Assembly (NCBI RefSeq): GCF_017813335.1
Contig: NZ_JAGIYY010000003.1
Span: 186,001-250,000 of the forward strand
Origin: Tianweitania sediminis
GTDB taxonomy: Bacteria; Pseudomonadota; Alphaproteobacteria; Rhizobiales; Rhizobiaceae
Direction of reading: 5' to 3'
Length of the DNA stretch: 64,000 nucleotides
Each line of letters begins with the position of its first letter. The first letter of the stretch is position 1. The notes under the pieces were generated by a model. That model saw only the letters and a program-made list of their open reading frames with translations, was not told the DNA's origin and ran no database searches. The position numbers and the translations under genes were made by a program. This document shows, piece after piece, positions 7,154-17,166 of the stretch.

Positions 7154-9163
7154 TCAGCTGTCGAGAAAGCTGCGCAGCTTGCGCGAACGGCTCGGATGCT
7201 TGAGCTTGCGCAGCGCCTTGGCTTCGATCTGGCGGATACGCTCGCGCGTCACCGAGAACTGCTGGCCGACTTCTTCCAGCGTGTGATCGGTGTTCATGCC
7301 GATCCCGAAGCGCATGCGCAGCACGCGCTCTTCGCGCGGCGTGAGCGAGGCGAGCACGCGCGTCGTGGTTTCGCGCAGGTTGGCCTGGATCGCCGCGTCG
7401 ATCGGCAGAATGGCGTTCTTGTCCTCGATGAAATCGCCGAGATGTGAATCTTCCTCGTCGCCCACCGGGGTCTCAAGCGAGATTGGCTCCTTGGCGATTT
7501 TCAGGACCTTGCGGACCTTTTCGAGCGGCATTGCGAGCTTTTCAGCCAGTTCTTCCGGCGTCGGCTCCCGGCCGATCTCATGCAGCATCTGGCGCGATGT
7601 CCGGACGATCTTGTTGATTGTCTCGATCATATGCACCGGAATGCGGATCGTGCGCGCCTGGTCGGCGATTGAACGGGTGATCGCCTGCCGTATCCACCAG
7701 GTAGCGTAGGTCGAAAACTTGTAGCCGCGGCGATACTCGAACTTATCGACCGCCTTCATCAGGCCGATATTGCCTTCCTGGATCAGGTCCAGGAACTGCA
7801 AACCGCGGTTCGTGTATTTCTTGGCGATCGAGATCACGAGGCGAAGATTGGCCTCGACCATCTCCTTCTTGGCGATCGCGGCTTCGCGCTCCCCCTTCTG
7901 GACCTGGTTCACGATCTTGCGGAATTCTGCGATCGAGATGGCCGTTTCGGTGGCGAGGTTCTGGATCTCCTGCCGTAGGTTCTGGATCGCCGTGTTTTCC
8001 GACCGCGTGAATTCCTTCCAGCCACGGCTGGTGAGGCCAGACACGGTCCGCATCCAGTTCGGATCAAGTTCCGACCCCTGATATTCCCGCAGGAACTCTT
8101 CGCGGCGAACGCCGAAGCTTTCTGCCAAGCGCAGAAGTTTGCCCTCGTTCTGAACAAGGCGCTTGTTGATGTCGTAAAGCTGCTCCACCAGGGCTTCAAT
8201 GCGCGCCGGGTTGAGCGACAACGACTTCACGGCCGTGATCAGTTCGTCCTTGAGCTTCTTGTAGGACCGCTCCTGGCTGGACGACAGCGCATCGGCAGAC
8301 GCCAGGCGCGACTCGACGTGCTGGTCCTGAAGCTTGCGCAGCTTCTTGTAGGTCGACGCGATGACGTCGAGCGTTTCCATGACCTGCGGGCGCAACTCGG
8401 CTTCCATCGCCGCCAACGACAGGCTCGCCTCGTCATCCTCTTCGTCGTCTTCTTCGACGCGGGTTTCACCGCCGACATTGGTGATGTCGTCATCATCACG
8501 GGAACGGCGGCCGCGCTCGTCGACCTTCGGCTTCTCCGCTTCTTCCGTGTGCACGACAACGGGCGCCTGCTTGGCTTCCGGTCCAGCATAGGTCGCTTCG
8601 AGATCGATGATCTCGCGCAGAAGGATCTTGCCTTCGTTGAGCTCATCGCGCCAGATGATAATCGCCTGGAAGGTGAGCGGGCTCTCGCACAAGCCCGCGA
8701 TCATCGTTTCGCGACCAGCCTCGATCCGCTTGGCGATGGCGATTTCGCCTTCGCGCGACAGCAACTCGACCGAGCCCATTTCGCGCAAATACATGCGCAC
8801 TGGGTCGTCCGTACGATCCGTCGGCTCTTTTTTCGGAGTCGCAGCAACAGCCGTGCCGGTTTGTTCGGCCAGCTCGTTGGCGTCTTCCTCGGTATCCTCT
8901 TTTTCGCGTTCTTCCTCGTTGGCCTCGTCGTCTTCAACGACGTTGATGCCCATCTCGGAAAGCATTGCGAGCGTGTCTTCGATCTTGTCCGGATCTGTTT
9001 GCTCGGAAGGAAGAACCTCGTTGAGCTCTTCCATCGTCACATAGCCGCGTTTTTTCGCGGCCTTGATCATCTTCTTGACCGCGTCATCGGAAAGGTCGAG
9101 CAAAGGCCCATCGGTGGCGCCTTCGCGTTCCGTCTCGACCTCTTCCTTTTCTTTCACTGCCAT
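7154..9163 (-). CDS. rpoD: RNA polymerase primary sigma factor RpoD (sigma-70)
   Basis: The housekeeping sigma factor, 669 residues, usual length for Rhizobiales. Region 1.1 occupies about residues 20-75 and is followed by an acidic linker. Region 1.2 ([11 protein letters not shown]) starts near 121. The large non-conserved insert spans about 150-390 and includes an Asp/Glu-rich block around 222-246. Region 2 (430-505) has the promoter-melting and -10 recognition sequence [14 protein letters not shown]. Region 3 is about 510-590, and region 4 (600-665) ends with the -35 helix-turn-helix [24 protein letters not shown]. The ATG at 9163 follows GGAG. It lies directly downstream of dnaG, the classic macromolecular-synthesis order, but with a 319-base gap that likely contains its own promoter. 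Confidence 0.98.
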   Translation of the reverse strand: MAVKEKEEVETEREGATDGPLLDLSDDAVKKMIKAAKKRGYVTMEELNEVLPSEQTDPDKIEDTLAMLSEMGINVVEDDEANEEEREKEDTEEDANELAEQTGTAVAATPKKEPTDRTDDPVRMYLREMGSVELLSREGEIAIAKRIEAGRETMIAGLCESPLTFQAIIIWRDELNEGKILLREIIDLEATYAGPEAKQAPVVVHTEEAEKPKVDERGRRSRDDDDITNVGGETRVEEDDEEDDEASLSLAAMEAELRPQVMETLDVIASTYKKLRKLQDQHVESRLASADALSSSQERSYKKLKDELITAVKSLSLNPARIEALVEQLYDINKRLVQNEGKLLRLAESFGVRREEFLREYQGSELDPNWMRTVSGLTSRGWKEFTRSENTAIQNLRQEIQNLATETAISIAEFRKIVNQVQKGEREAAIAKKEMVEANLRLVISIAKKYTNRGLQFLDLIQEGNIGLMKAVDKFEYRRGYKFSTYATWWIRQAITRSIADQARTIRIPVHMIETINKIVRTSRQMLHEIGREPTPEELAEKLAMPLEKVRKVLKIAKEPISLETPVGDEEDSHLGDFIEDKNAILPIDAAIQANLRETTTRVLASLTPREERVLRMRFGIGMNTDHTLEEVGQQFSVTRERIRQIEAKALRKLKHPSRSRKLRSFLDS

Positions 9164-9482
9164 GCTTCAGCTTCTCCAAGCGGACGGTCTGCGAGTGGAC
9201 GATACCCGTATCGATTGTTCCGGCAGGGGTTTCTGTCGCGTGTGGCTACCGCGTAACGAAGGCCCATTAATGCCGGATTAACCCTGGATGCACGGGCAGG
9301 TTCCCCTGCCCGCCGCCTCGGTCCAAACTGCTTATGATCCGTCCTTAGTTCCATGCGCGGAACGACGGTCCGCACTCTCGAATTTCGAATCGTTCTGATT
9401 CCGTTATTTCCCTGCAAGGTCAAGGCAGCTGCCACGATTCGCCCCGAAAAAGCGAATCAATCAAACTCGACATGGCTGCCGG
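9164..9482. other. dnaG-rpoD intergenic region
   Basis: No gene is seen in these 319 bases. On the minus strand it holds, in order, a GATTCGC/GCGAATC hairpin just past dnaG, a CTTGAC element at 9419-9424 that may be a rpoD -35 box although no good -10 lies 17 bases on, a GTTCC/GGAAC inverted repeat near 9350, and a GGGCAGG/CCTGCCC hairpin at 9294-9311 about 130 bases before the rpoD start. The length suggests a structured rpoD leader. Confidence 0.4.
9436..9458 (-). terminator. Hairpin downstream of dnaG
   Basis: A 7-bp stem GATTCGC/GCGAATC with a 9-base loop starts about 25 bases after the dnaG stop codon. There is no T run after the stem; the TTTTT is inside the loop. It is at best a weak or partial terminator, allowing read-through to rpoD. 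Confidence 0.35.
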
Positions 9483-11414
9483 CTAACTCTGCTGCGCCCG
9501 ACCTGACGATACGCCGAAGCCCTCGATCAAAGCATCCACCGCCTGTACGTCCCGGAACTGGGCCTGGATATCCAGAAGGTGCTGGAAGTTCTCTTCCGTG
9601 GTTTCGGTCGCCAAGGCGAGTTCCGCCGCCTTCAGCTCCTTATTTAGAGTTGACGCGCTGCGGTGCAAGTAGAGCAGTTGCAAGAAGGCGTCGCGCGCAT
9701 CGGCAATGTCCGCGTCGGAAAAGGCGGTCCAAAGCCGCGCACGTTTGGCGAGGCCCGAGACCTTTTCCAGCACCGGCTCCAGTCCAAGGCTAGTCAGATG
9801 AGCAAGGATACTCTCGCGATCCGTCGCCTTGTGATGCGCCGTCGCATCGAGAATGCCAGAATGGAGCTGCCGTAGCTCGGGGTGATCGAAGTCGAAACGC
9901 TCTACATCGTCAAAGAAAGCTTCGATCAGCCCGGGGTGGTTCACCAGCGAAACCAGAAGCACCGCTTCGCGCATGGGAACGGCACCCGCACTTCGAACAA
10001 GCGCAGACCGGGACAGGCTTTCGGAAACGGCCATGCGGCTGCGTTCCAACGCGCCGGGTCGACCATTCGGCCGCCATCCGCCCCCCTCGCCGCGGCGCTC
10101 GCCCCGGTCGCCAAAGCGAGCCGGCCGGGTTGCACCGAAAAACGCCTGCACGCGATCCCGCATATCCTGTGCGTAATGACGCCGCACGTCTTCATCGCGG
10201 ATGCGGCCGGTGATTTCTCGTAGCGTTTGTTCAAGAGCTGCCCGGCGTTCCGGCACGTCGAAGGCCTGCCCCGCGGTTTCGCGCGACCAAAGAAGCTCAG
10301 CCAGCGGCCGCGCCTCGGCAAGAACCTTGCGAAAGGCGTCCGGCCCCTGTTCCCGCACGAGATCGTCCGGATCCTTGCCTTCCGGCAGAAGCGCGAAGCG
10401 CGCGGTTCGGCTGGCCGACACATTGGGCAACACGAGGTCTGCCGCGCGCCAGGCGGCACGCACTCCCGCCTTGTCGCCGTCAAAGCAAAGGATTGGCTCC
10501 GCCGCTGCGCGCCAAATGATTTCCAGCTGCTGTTCCGTCAGCGCAGTGCCGAGCGGTGCGACCGCATTGGTGAAGCCGGCCTGCGCCAGGGCGATCACAT
10601 CCACGTAGCCTTCCACCACGACGAGCGTGCCGTCCTTGCCCTGCCCTTTTCGGGCACGCGCATAATTGTAAACCACCCGCCCCTTGTGGAAGAGTTCGGT
10701 GTCGGGCGAGTTCAGGTATTTCGCCGCCACGTCCGGTGACATGGCCCGGCCGCCAAAGGCGATCACCCGACCCTTGCTGTCCTCGATCGGAAACATGATG
10801 CGGTCGCGAAAGCGATCAAACGACACCGGCTTGTCATCGCCGAACACAACAAGGCCGCAGGCTTCGATCTGGTCTTTTCCGATGCCGCGATCAACAAGGT
10901 GCTGCTTCAAGGCGTTGCGGGAGTCTGGCGCATAGCCCAGGCGGAACGTTCGTTGCGTCACTGAATGCAGGCCGCGGTCGCGGAGGTAAGCGCGGGCCTT
11001 TGCGCCAGCCGCGCCATGCAGTTGCTCCTCAAAGAAGCTCGTGGCCATCTCCATGACGTCAAACAGGGAGGCACGCTCTTTTTCGCGCCGCTCTTCCCCG
11101 GGGTCACGAACCGGCATCGGCACGCCCGCCATGTCGGCCACGCGTTCGACGGCTTCCGGAAATGCAAGGCCGTCAAGCTCCGTGAGGAAGCGGAAATGAT
11201 CCCCCGAAACGCCACAACCGAAGCAGTGGTAGCGACCCTTCTTGTCCTCGCAGTGGAAGCTCGGGCTCTTTTCGCCGTGAAAAGGACAGCAGGCCCAGAA
11301 ATCCCCACGCGACGTGTTGGTTTTGCGCCGGTCCCACGTCACGCGCGTACCAATCAGCGCCGAAATCGGCACGCGATCGCGGATCTCGTCAAGAAAGCTG
11401 TCTGAAAAGCGCAT
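9483..11414 (-). CDS. dnaG: DNA primase
   Basis: Primase of 643 residues that makes RNA primers for the replication fork and interacts with DnaB helicase. The N-terminal zinc-binding domain has the CHC2 ligands Cys43, His46, Cys64 and Cys67 (CCPFHGEKS and YHCFGCGVSGD). The RNA polymerase core follows, with the TOPRIM motifs VVVEGYVDVIAL and LCFDGDKAG (about 265-320). The C-terminal helicase-interaction region from about residue 480 is less conserved, after a glycine- and arginine-rich linker near 430-455. It starts at the ATG at 11414 and is upstream of rpoD on the same strand. Confidence 0.97.
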   Translation of the reverse strand: MRFSDSFLDEIRDRVPISALIGTRVTWDRRKTNTSRGDFWACCPFHGEKSPSFHCEDKKGRYHCFGCGVSGDHFRFLTELDGLAFPEAVERVADMAGVPMPVRDPGEERREKERASLFDVMEMATSFFEEQLHGAAGAKARAYLRDRGLHSVTQRTFRLGYAPDSRNALKQHLVDRGIGKDQIEACGLVVFGDDKPVSFDRFRDRIMFPIEDSKGRVIAFGGRAMSPDVAAKYLNSPDTELFHKGRVVYNYARARKGQGKDGTLVVVEGYVDVIALAQAGFTNAVAPLGTALTEQQLEIIWRAAAEPILCFDGDKAGVRAAWRAADLVLPNVSASRTARFALLPEGKDPDDLVREQGPDAFRKVLAEARPLAELLWSRETAGQAFDVPERRAALEQTLREITGRIRDEDVRRHYAQDMRDRVQAFFGATRPARFGDRGERRGEGGGWRPNGRPGALERSRMAVSESLSRSALVRSAGAVPMREAVLLVSLVNHPGLIEAFFDDVERFDFDHPELRQLHSGILDATAHHKATDRESILAHLTSLGLEPVLEKVSGLAKRARLWTAFSDADIADARDAFLQLLYLHRSASTLNKELKAAELALATETTEENFQHLLDIQAQFRDVQAVDALIEGFGVSSGRAQQS

Positions 11415-11538
11415 CCGCGTGTCTTACAGCCCCGGCCTTTGGCTTGTCGATTGGAGATGTTGCGCTGGCTGCGGCGGAAGAAGATCGCCCAGCGAACGAG
11501 CGCGCTCTTCGATAGGTTTGTTTTCCCCCTCGAACGGG

Positions 11539-12165
11539 TCAGATGTCGTCGAAGCCACCGCCCTCGTCGAAGCCCCCATCATCGAAGCTCGCGTCTTCAA
11601 CGCCGGCTTCCTCGGCAGGAGGCGCTTCAGCGGAAGCGGACTGCCCCGCCTGGGCGTCATCGCCCGCAAACATGCCGGCAATGGCGTTGCCAAGAAGGAC
11701 GCCGCCCGCCACGCCCATGGCCGTTTGGGCCGCACCAGCCAGGAAGCCGCCGCCGCCCGCGCCTCCAAAACCTGGCCGGGCTGCTTGCGCCGAACCGCCG
11801 CCCCACTTGCTTCTCGTGGCGGAGGAAGCGTTCGCCGCCGCCGATCCGGTGCGCGGAACTGCTCCAGCTGGCCGCGCCGAGGAAGGCTGGCTTCCACCGC
11901 CGAACAAGCCCCCGAGCAGGCCGCCGCTGGCCGCGGTGGGAGCCGCGGATGTGTTCTCCAGCTCCTCGATCCGCCGTTGCGCGGCTTCGAGAGCCTGTTC
12001 CTGAACGATCACCGTTTGCGCCATGTAGTAGGCTGCTGCGGGCTGGCGCTGAACTGAATCGGCGATGAAGCGCTCTGCTGCCGCATCGCGCTCCGGCACC
12101 TGCCGTTCAACAGCAGCGAGTTTGTTGAACAAGCTTTCGATGGCCTGGCGGTCGGTGGTGTCCAT
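11539..12165 (-). CDS. DUF2076 family protein
   Basis: A 208-residue protein of the DUF2076 family (YbaQ/periplasmic ligand-binding-sensor-like annotations exist, but the function is unknown). The N-terminal half is helical: MDTTDRQAIESLFNKL, with a coiled-coil-prone QEQALEAAQRRIEELEN at about 55-72. It is followed by glycine-rich low complexity (GGLLGGLFGGG), then a second glycine-rich hydrophobic stretch FLAGAAQTAMGVAGGVLLGNAIAGMF (split by family pattern) and an acidic tail. The ATG at 12165 has GAGGAGCTC upstream; the longer frame to 12252 lacks one. It sits inside the otherwise conserved dnaG to carA block, on the same strand as dnaG. Confidence 0.75.
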   Translation of the reverse strand: MDTTDRQAIESLFNKLAAVERQVPERDAAAERFIADSVQRQPAAAYYMAQTVIVQEQALEAAQRRIEELENTSAAPTAASGGLLGGLFGGGSQPSSARPAGAVPRTGSAAANASSATRSKWGGGSAQAARPGFGGAGGGGFLAGAAQTAMGVAGGVLLGNAIAGMFAGDDAQAGQSASAEAPPAEEAGVEDASFDDGGFDEGGGFDDI

Positions 12166-12298
12166 TGGCTGAGCTCCTCGCGGATAAGAGTGCCCAGCAG
12201 ATATGGAGGCTGCGGGCGCGGACCCAAGGTCACGCGCGCGCCCGTCGCCCAATTTTTTCGTGATCGTGCCGCAGCCAGGCCGCAGCGGGCATGCGTCG

Positions 12299-12751
12299 CT
12301 ACTGCAGCATGTCCTTGACGATGCCGCTTGCCTTGGAGAAGTCCATGGCGCCTGGGTAGCGTTCCTTCAGCGTGTTCATGCACTTGCCCATGTCACGCAA
12401 GCCGCCGGCGCCGATATCGTTCACCACGGAGCGACAAGCCTGCCGCATGCCGGCTTCATCCAGTTGCTTGGGCAGGAAGTCACGAATGATCGCGATCTCC
12501 TCGCGCTCCTGTTCCGCCAGTTCGATCCGGCCACCTTGCTCGAATGCCTCGGCCGACTCGGCACGCTGACGCACCATTTTGCCGAGCACCGCCAGGATCT
12601 CGTCGTCGGACACGGGGTCCTTGCCCACGCCGCGATTGGCGATGTCACGATCCTTGATGGCGGCAAGGATCAATCGCAGCGTCGATGTACGACGCTTGTC
12701 GCCTCCCCTCATGGCATCCTTGAGGGCAGTCGCGAACGTGTCGCGCAGCAT
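12299..12751 (-). CDS. GatB/YqeY domain protein
   Basis: A 150-residue stand-alone version of the YqeY domain found at the C-terminus of the tRNA amidotransferase subunit GatB. The sequence begins MLRDTFATALKDAMRGGDKRR, with TLRLILAAIKDRDI next, the acidic DDEILAVLGKMVRQR in the middle, and ends with the KAS-SGIVKDMLQ pattern. Stand-alone YqeY proteins have no confirmed activity, though a tRNA-binding role is plausible. The ATG at 12751 has AGGAGA eight bases upstream, favouring it over the ATG at 12772. It is divergent from carA, which is the standard neighbour in Rhizobiales. Confidence 0.9.
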   Translation of the reverse strand: MLRDTFATALKDAMRGGDKRRTSTLRLILAAIKDRDIANRGVGKDPVSDDEILAVLGKMVRQRAESAEAFEQGGRIELAEQEREEIAIIRDFLPKQLDEAGMRQACRSVVNDIGAGGLRDMGKCMNTLKERYPGAMDFSKASGIVKDMLQ

Positions 12752-12964
12752 GGTAAGGTCTCCTTTGACCAAGATTTAGTCGGTTTCGTAGGTGGGCGAA
12801 ACGCCCTTGCCGGCCCGCTTTCGGGTTGTCCGCAAGCAATTACGACATTATGTGGAGGTCGTTCCGGCGCAGAAGCGTTTTGCTTGCCCGGCTTCGTTCC
12901 GCCATATGGCTTTTGACAAACATGCTTTCAAGCGGCGTTCCGGCGCGCGCGGTGGAGAACTGAG

Positions 12965-14182
12965 ATGGACAAGGCGATCAACGGTCAGTCTGCCGAAGCC
13001 TGGAGCGAGGAAGCGGCAACCGCGGTGCTGGTGCTGGCGGACGGCACGGTGATCGAGGGCGTTGGCCTGGGCGCCACGGGCGAAGCGGTAGCGGAAGTCT
13101 GCTTCAACACCGCCTTGACCGGCTACCAGGAAATCCTGACCGACCCCTCCTATGTCGGGCAGATCGTCACCTTCACCTTTCCCCATATCGGCAATGTCGG
13201 CGCCAATAACGAAGACATCGAGGATCTGACACCAGCTGCGCGCCACGGCGCGGTCGGTGCGATCTTCAAGGCCGACGTCACCAATCCCTCGAACTACCGC
13301 TCCGTTGCGCATCTGGACGAGTGGCTGAAGCGGCGCGGCATTGTCGCTCTTTCGGGCATCGATACGCGCGCCCTGACCGCGCTGATCCGCGACAAGGGGG
13401 CACCGCATGCGGCGATTGCCCATGATCCGCATGGCCAGTTCGATATTCCTGCCCTTCAGGCAAAGGCGAAGGCCTGGTCCGGCCTCGTCGGCCTAGACCT
13501 CGCAAAAGAGGTCACCTCGGGACAAAGCTCGGTCTGGAACGAAACGCCCTGGGCCTGGGGCGAAAGTTTCGGCGAGCAGGCCGAACCAACCATGCATGTC
13601 GTGGCGATCGATTATGGCGTTAAGCGCAACATCCTGCGCCTTCTGTCCGGGCTTGGCGCAAAGGTGACGGTGGTTCCGGCACAAACCAAGGCAGAAGATA
13701 TTCTCGCAATGAAGCCGGACGGCATCTTCTTGTCGAACGGACCCGGCGATCCGGAAGCCACGGGCCAATATGCGGTTCCAGTGATCCGCGATCTGCTCCA
13801 GGCTGATCTGCCGATGTTCGGCATCTGCCTCGGCCACCAGATCCTGGCTCTCGCCGCGGGCGCCAAGACAACCAAGATGCATCAAGGGCACCACGGCGCC
13901 AACCACCCCGTGAAGGATCACACCACGGGCAAGGTTGAGATCGTGTCGATGAACCACGGCTTCTCAGTGGATAGCTCGTCCTTGCCGGACGGCGTGTCCG
14001 AGACGCATGTTTCGCTGTTCGACGGCTCGAACTGCGGCATCGCTCTTGCTGGCAAGCCCGTGTTTTCTGTCCAGCACCATCCTGAGGCCTCACCGGGGCC
14101 TCAGGACTCGCATTATCTGTTCCGCCGCTTCGTGAACCTGATCCACGAACGTCGCGGCGAGCCGCAGCTCGCCGAGCGCTGA
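12965..14182 (+). CDS. carA: Carbamoyl-phosphate synthase small subunit
   Basis: The glutaminase subunit of carbamoyl-phosphate synthase, 405 residues. It releases ammonia from glutamine and passes it to CarB for carbamoyl phosphate used in arginine and pyrimidine synthesis. The N-terminal domain (about 20-190) has LTGYQEILTDPSY. The class I amidotransferase domain has FGICLGHQ (nucleophilic cysteine) and the HHPEASPGP motif carrying the His/Glu of the triad. A ribosome binding site GGAGAACTGAG precedes the ATG at 12965. A TTGACA hexamer at 12913-12918 may be the -35 box, but the partner -10 is poor. carB lies 4 kb downstream, separated by three genes, so the two are not one operon. Confidence 0.97.
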   Translation: MDKAINGQSAEAWSEEAATAVLVLADGTVIEGVGLGATGEAVAEVCFNTALTGYQEILTDPSYVGQIVTFTFPHIGNVGANNEDIEDLTPAARHGAVGAIFKADVTNPSNYRSVAHLDEWLKRRGIVALSGIDTRALTALIRDKGAPHAAIAHDPHGQFDIPALQAKAKAWSGLVGLDLAKEVTSGQSSVWNETPWAWGESFGEQAEPTMHVVAIDYGVKRNILRLLSGLGAKVTVVPAQTKAEDILAMKPDGIFLSNGPGDPEATGQYAVPVIRDLLQADLPMFGICLGHQILALAAGAKTTKMHQGHHGANHPVKDHTTGKVEIVSMNHGFSVDSSSLPDGVSETHVSLFDGSNCGIALAGKPVFSVQHHPEASPGPQDSHYLFRRFVNLIHERRGEPQLAER

Positions 14183-14185
14183 TCT

Positions 14186-15874
14186 TTAAGACGAGATCCT
14201 GACCCGCACGATCTTGTCCTGGATGGACTGAAAGATGCCATCGAGTTGCGCCCGTGACGGGGCATCGAAGTAGTGGCCGGGGCTCGTTGCGCAATCCTGG
14301 AGAAGGGACCCGGTTTTCACGTCGGGTTCTTCCAGGCGGATCGTGAACACGGTTATACCAGTCTTTTTGGCGTTTTCGCACGCCTTGGACGTCTTGCTGT
14401 TCATGGCCGTGTTCGTTGCGGTATCGCCACCCGACGAAATGCCGAGCCGCCCATCCGCCAGGTACCCGAAGCTAGAGTAGATCGACCCAAGCGCGTGGCC
14501 CCGGTTGCCAAGCGTGTTGGCACCATCCGTCAGCACGATCATGATCTTCTGCAGGCCGACTTCCTCCTCGAGGGAAGCGCCTTCCGTGAAAGGCTCGCCG
14601 GGGGAAAGTGCCCTCATGCCCCAGACCACACCTTCAAGGATGTTGGTGTTTCCTCGCGCCTGGAGGTCTCGAACGCTGTTTTTCAACGAGACATAGCTGT
14701 TGGATAGCGGCGAGATCGGTTCGGTCACGCAGCCGAAATTCGGGCCCTTCTTGTAGCGGGTGTTGAGGGAAATGCCATCGTCGATCTTGACCTTGCTGTG
14801 CTTGATCTTGGATCGCTGCTTAGGGTTCTCATCGTCTTCATCTTCGCCTTCGTCTTCGTCTTCATTTCCGTCATCTTCATCGCCGCTTGAACCGAGCACA
14901 GCCGTCACGTCGCCGATCCCCAGCAGGTCCTCAATCTCTTCTTCCGGCACGCCATATTTGAAGAGCTTTTGGGCCCTCGCGCGAGTTGTTTTATCCGTCG
15001 GCTGGACCTCTGATGCGATGTAATTGTTGTCGTAGCCGCCGGTGGCGGGCTCATCGATCGCGAAGGCTGGAACAACCAGGCTGTTCACTTTCCCTTTCAC
15101 GGGCAACTCGTCGGACACGTCGAAATCGTCCGCCGACACCCGGGTCTCAACACATCCAGACCAGGGTTGGCTTGTGTTGTAGGCGAGTTGGAAGCGCGAA
15201 ACCCCCGCTTCGAGCTCCATCTGCGGCAAAGGCACGAGACCTGCAAGATCGAGCCAAGGCGCGCCCGTCCCGGGGATCTGCTGACCATCGTTGTCAAACT
15301 TCGGGCCGAACTGGGATCCGACATTCACGAAGCTCGAGAAGGGGACCAGGCTGAACTTCAGGTCGTCCGGATTGGTCACCTGGGCCGACATCGTATCAAT
15401 TAGGCCGAGTACCGCATCCTTCATGGCAATCAGCTTGCCGCCCGCCATCGAGCCCGTCGTGTCGAGGACGAGAGCGATTTCATATTTCGCGTAAGCGATA
15501 TCAGCCTGCGAACTGACAGAAACGTTCCAGTTTTCGTAACCAAGCAGGCCGCCAAACGCCATGTGGGCCTTGGTGTTGCCGGAAACCGTGACGCTGTTGC
15601 CAGCGCGGATGAGGTTCAGTTGCGTGACGGCAGGATCGAAGTTGGTGCGAACGAAGCCGTCCGCGATCTCCCTGGCACGCGCGTCGCTGAGGTTCACCCC
15701 TTCGCGTGCCACCGCAAGTGCGGCCGCATCAAGCGCGTTCTGCAGTTCGGTCTTCGTTCGGCTGATGGTCGAGAGATCGATCATCACGCCAGCGCTGATC
15801 GCCAAAGGCACGACCAGCACGGCGGAAAGAATGGCGAAGTTGCCACCGCGATCAGATCGGAACGATAAGAGCAT
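14186..15874 (-). CDS. TadG-like pilus protein with VWA domain
   Basis: A 562-residue protein combining a TadE/TadG-type N-terminus and a von Willebrand factor A domain. Residues 8-30 (RGGNFAILSAVLVVPLAISAGV) form the pilin-like TadE/G segment that is anchored in the inner membrane, with the rest facing outward. The VWA domain starts near 130, with the MIDAS motif DTTGSM at 138-143; it is interrupted by a long insert and resumes at IMIVLTDGANT. The insert includes an almost purely acidic tract at 332-350, then a Lys-rich stretch. Such proteins are encoded with Flp/Tad pilus systems, but no other tad genes are visible here. Start ATG at 15874. It converges on carA with three bases between stop codons. 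Confidence 0.85.
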   Translation of the reverse strand: MLLSFRSDRGGNFAILSAVLVVPLAISAGVMIDLSTISRTKTELQNALDAAALAVAREGVNLSDARAREIADGFVRTNFDPAVTQLNLIRAGNSVTVSGNTKAHMAFGGLLGYENWNVSVSSQADIAYAKYEIALVLDTTGSMAGGKLIAMKDAVLGLIDTMSAQVTNPDDLKFSLVPFSSFVNVGSQFGPKFDNDGQQIPGTGAPWLDLAGLVPLPQMELEAGVSRFQLAYNTSQPWSGCVETRVSADDFDVSDELPVKGKVNSLVVPAFAIDEPATGGYDNNYIASEVQPTDKTTRARAQKLFKYGVPEEEIEDLLGIGDVTAVLGSSGDEDDGNEDEDEGEDEDDENPKQRSKIKHSKVKIDDGISLNTRYKKGPNFGCVTEPISPLSNSYVSLKNSVRDLQARGNTNILEGVVWGMRALSPGEPFTEGASLEEEVGLQKIMIVLTDGANTLGNRGHALGSIYSSFGYLADGRLGISSGGDTATNTAMNSKTSKACENAKKTGITVFTIRLEEPDVKTGSLLQDCATSPGHYFDAPSRAQLDGIFQSIQDKIVRVRISS

Positions 15875-16008
15875 TCGAGACTACCCCCAATTATCAGGAG
15901 TAGTTCTGCTCAACAGTTAATCAACGGAAAGTAAAACGGCTCAGCAACTTTTACAGATCCGACAATGAAGCCCTGAGTTCCCGCACACACAGTTAAGCGG
16001 ATGTTGCG

Positions 16009-16893
16009 TCACACTGGATTATTGAAGGTATCACAGTCGCTTAGGCGACCAGAAGAATGACCTCGGCCAAACCAGTCGCGCCGCTGCTGGGACGTTCCAT
16101 GGTTGAAGCTTTCGGGCACCACATAGCCCTGGCTGCGCCTTTGCAGCGTATCATCCCCGATCTGCGTCGCGGCGTTTAGCGCTTCCTCAACATCGCCACT
16201 TTCAAGCAAGCCCTTCTGGTCGGTGAAGTGTGCCCACACACCGGCAAAACAGTCCGCCTGAAGTTCGACGCGAACGGACATGCGGTTCGCTTCCTCTTGG
16301 GACATGCCCTGCCGCATCTCATGGTAGCGCGGCAGGATGCCGATCAGGTTCTGCACGTGGTGCCCGACTTCATGGGCGATGACATAGGCTTGCGCGAAGT
16401 CGCCGGCGGCGCCGAACTTCGTTTCCAATTCGCGGAAGAAGCTGGTGTCCAGGTAAACACGCTGGTCACCAGGGCAATAGAACGGACCTGTCGCGGAGGA
16501 TGCAAAGCCGCAGGCGGATTGGACTTGGTTGTTGAACAACACCATGCGCGGCTCCTGATAAGCCTGACCTTCAGCCTGGAAGATGCCGTTCCAGGTATCT
16601 TCCGTTTCGGCAAGCACGGTGGCCACGAACTGAGTCATCTCGTCGCTGGCACCGGTGTCCGTCGTTTCATACTGCTGCGATGACGGCCCTGCTCCCGTTC
16701 CGCCGGAAAGAAGCTCAAGCGGGTTGATGCCGAACACGAAAGCCACGATCAAGAGGATGATGATGCCGCTGATGCCGCCGCCGGCGGTGCGGATCGGGAT
16801 GCGGCCGCCTCCCCCACCCAACCCACCGCCAAAACCGCCGCGCCCGCGTCGATCCTCGATGTTGGAGCTTTGTCTGCGACCGCGCCACTGCAT
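16009..16893 (-). CDS. YpfJ-type neutral zinc metallopeptidase
   Basis: A 294-residue putative metallopeptidase of the YpfJ/DUF45-adjacent 'neutral zinc metallopeptidase' family. The sequence opens with a charged, glycine-rich cytoplasmic tail (RRGRGGFGGGLGGGGGR), then a single membrane anchor at about residues 42-62. The catalytic domain carries HEVGHHVQ in its centre (about residues 168-175), preceded by FGAAGDFAQAYVIAH and followed by ELQADCFAGVWAH, whose glutamate and aspartate fit the third ligand region. Substrate unknown; the domain is predicted outside the cytoplasm. The ATG at 16893 is followed by the family-typical MQWRGRRQS. It is divergent from the hydrolase gene at 17167. Confidence 0.88.
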   Translation of the reverse strand: MQWRGRRQSSNIEDRRGRGGFGGGLGGGGGRIPIRTAGGGISGIIILLIVAFVFGINPLELLSGGTGAGPSSQQYETTDTGASDEMTQFVATVLAETEDTWNGIFQAEGQAYQEPRMVLFNNQVQSACGFASSATGPFYCPGDQRVYLDTSFFRELETKFGAAGDFAQAYVIAHEVGHHVQNLIGILPRYHEMRQGMSQEEANRMSVRVELQADCFAGVWAHFTDQKGLLESGDVEEALNAATQIGDDTLQRRSQGYVVPESFNHGTSQQRRDWFGRGHSSGRLSDCDTFNNPV

Positions 16894-17166
16894 GTGATCC
16901 CCCTGGCTTTGCCGGAACGATCCGACACCGCATCATAATTCAAGCAGACGCACAGAGTTGCAGGCGCAACAGCATTTAGTGTCAGACGCTGCGTTTTTTC
17001 CGCGACACGGCGGCAAGAACGCGGCCGTTGCAGAGAAGCTACAGCGTTCGGTTCGGTCATGCGCTAAGCAACCGCACGCAAGACCATCGTCCGGCGGCGC
17101 GCGCGGGCGAGCAACGCGAGAACAGCTTAACCAAACATCAACCGTAACCGACCCAAGGATTGGTTC

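Noticed and set aside
8318-9256. 312-residue frame opposite rpoD
   Set aside because: Shadow of rpoD; the real sigma factor is full length and conserved.
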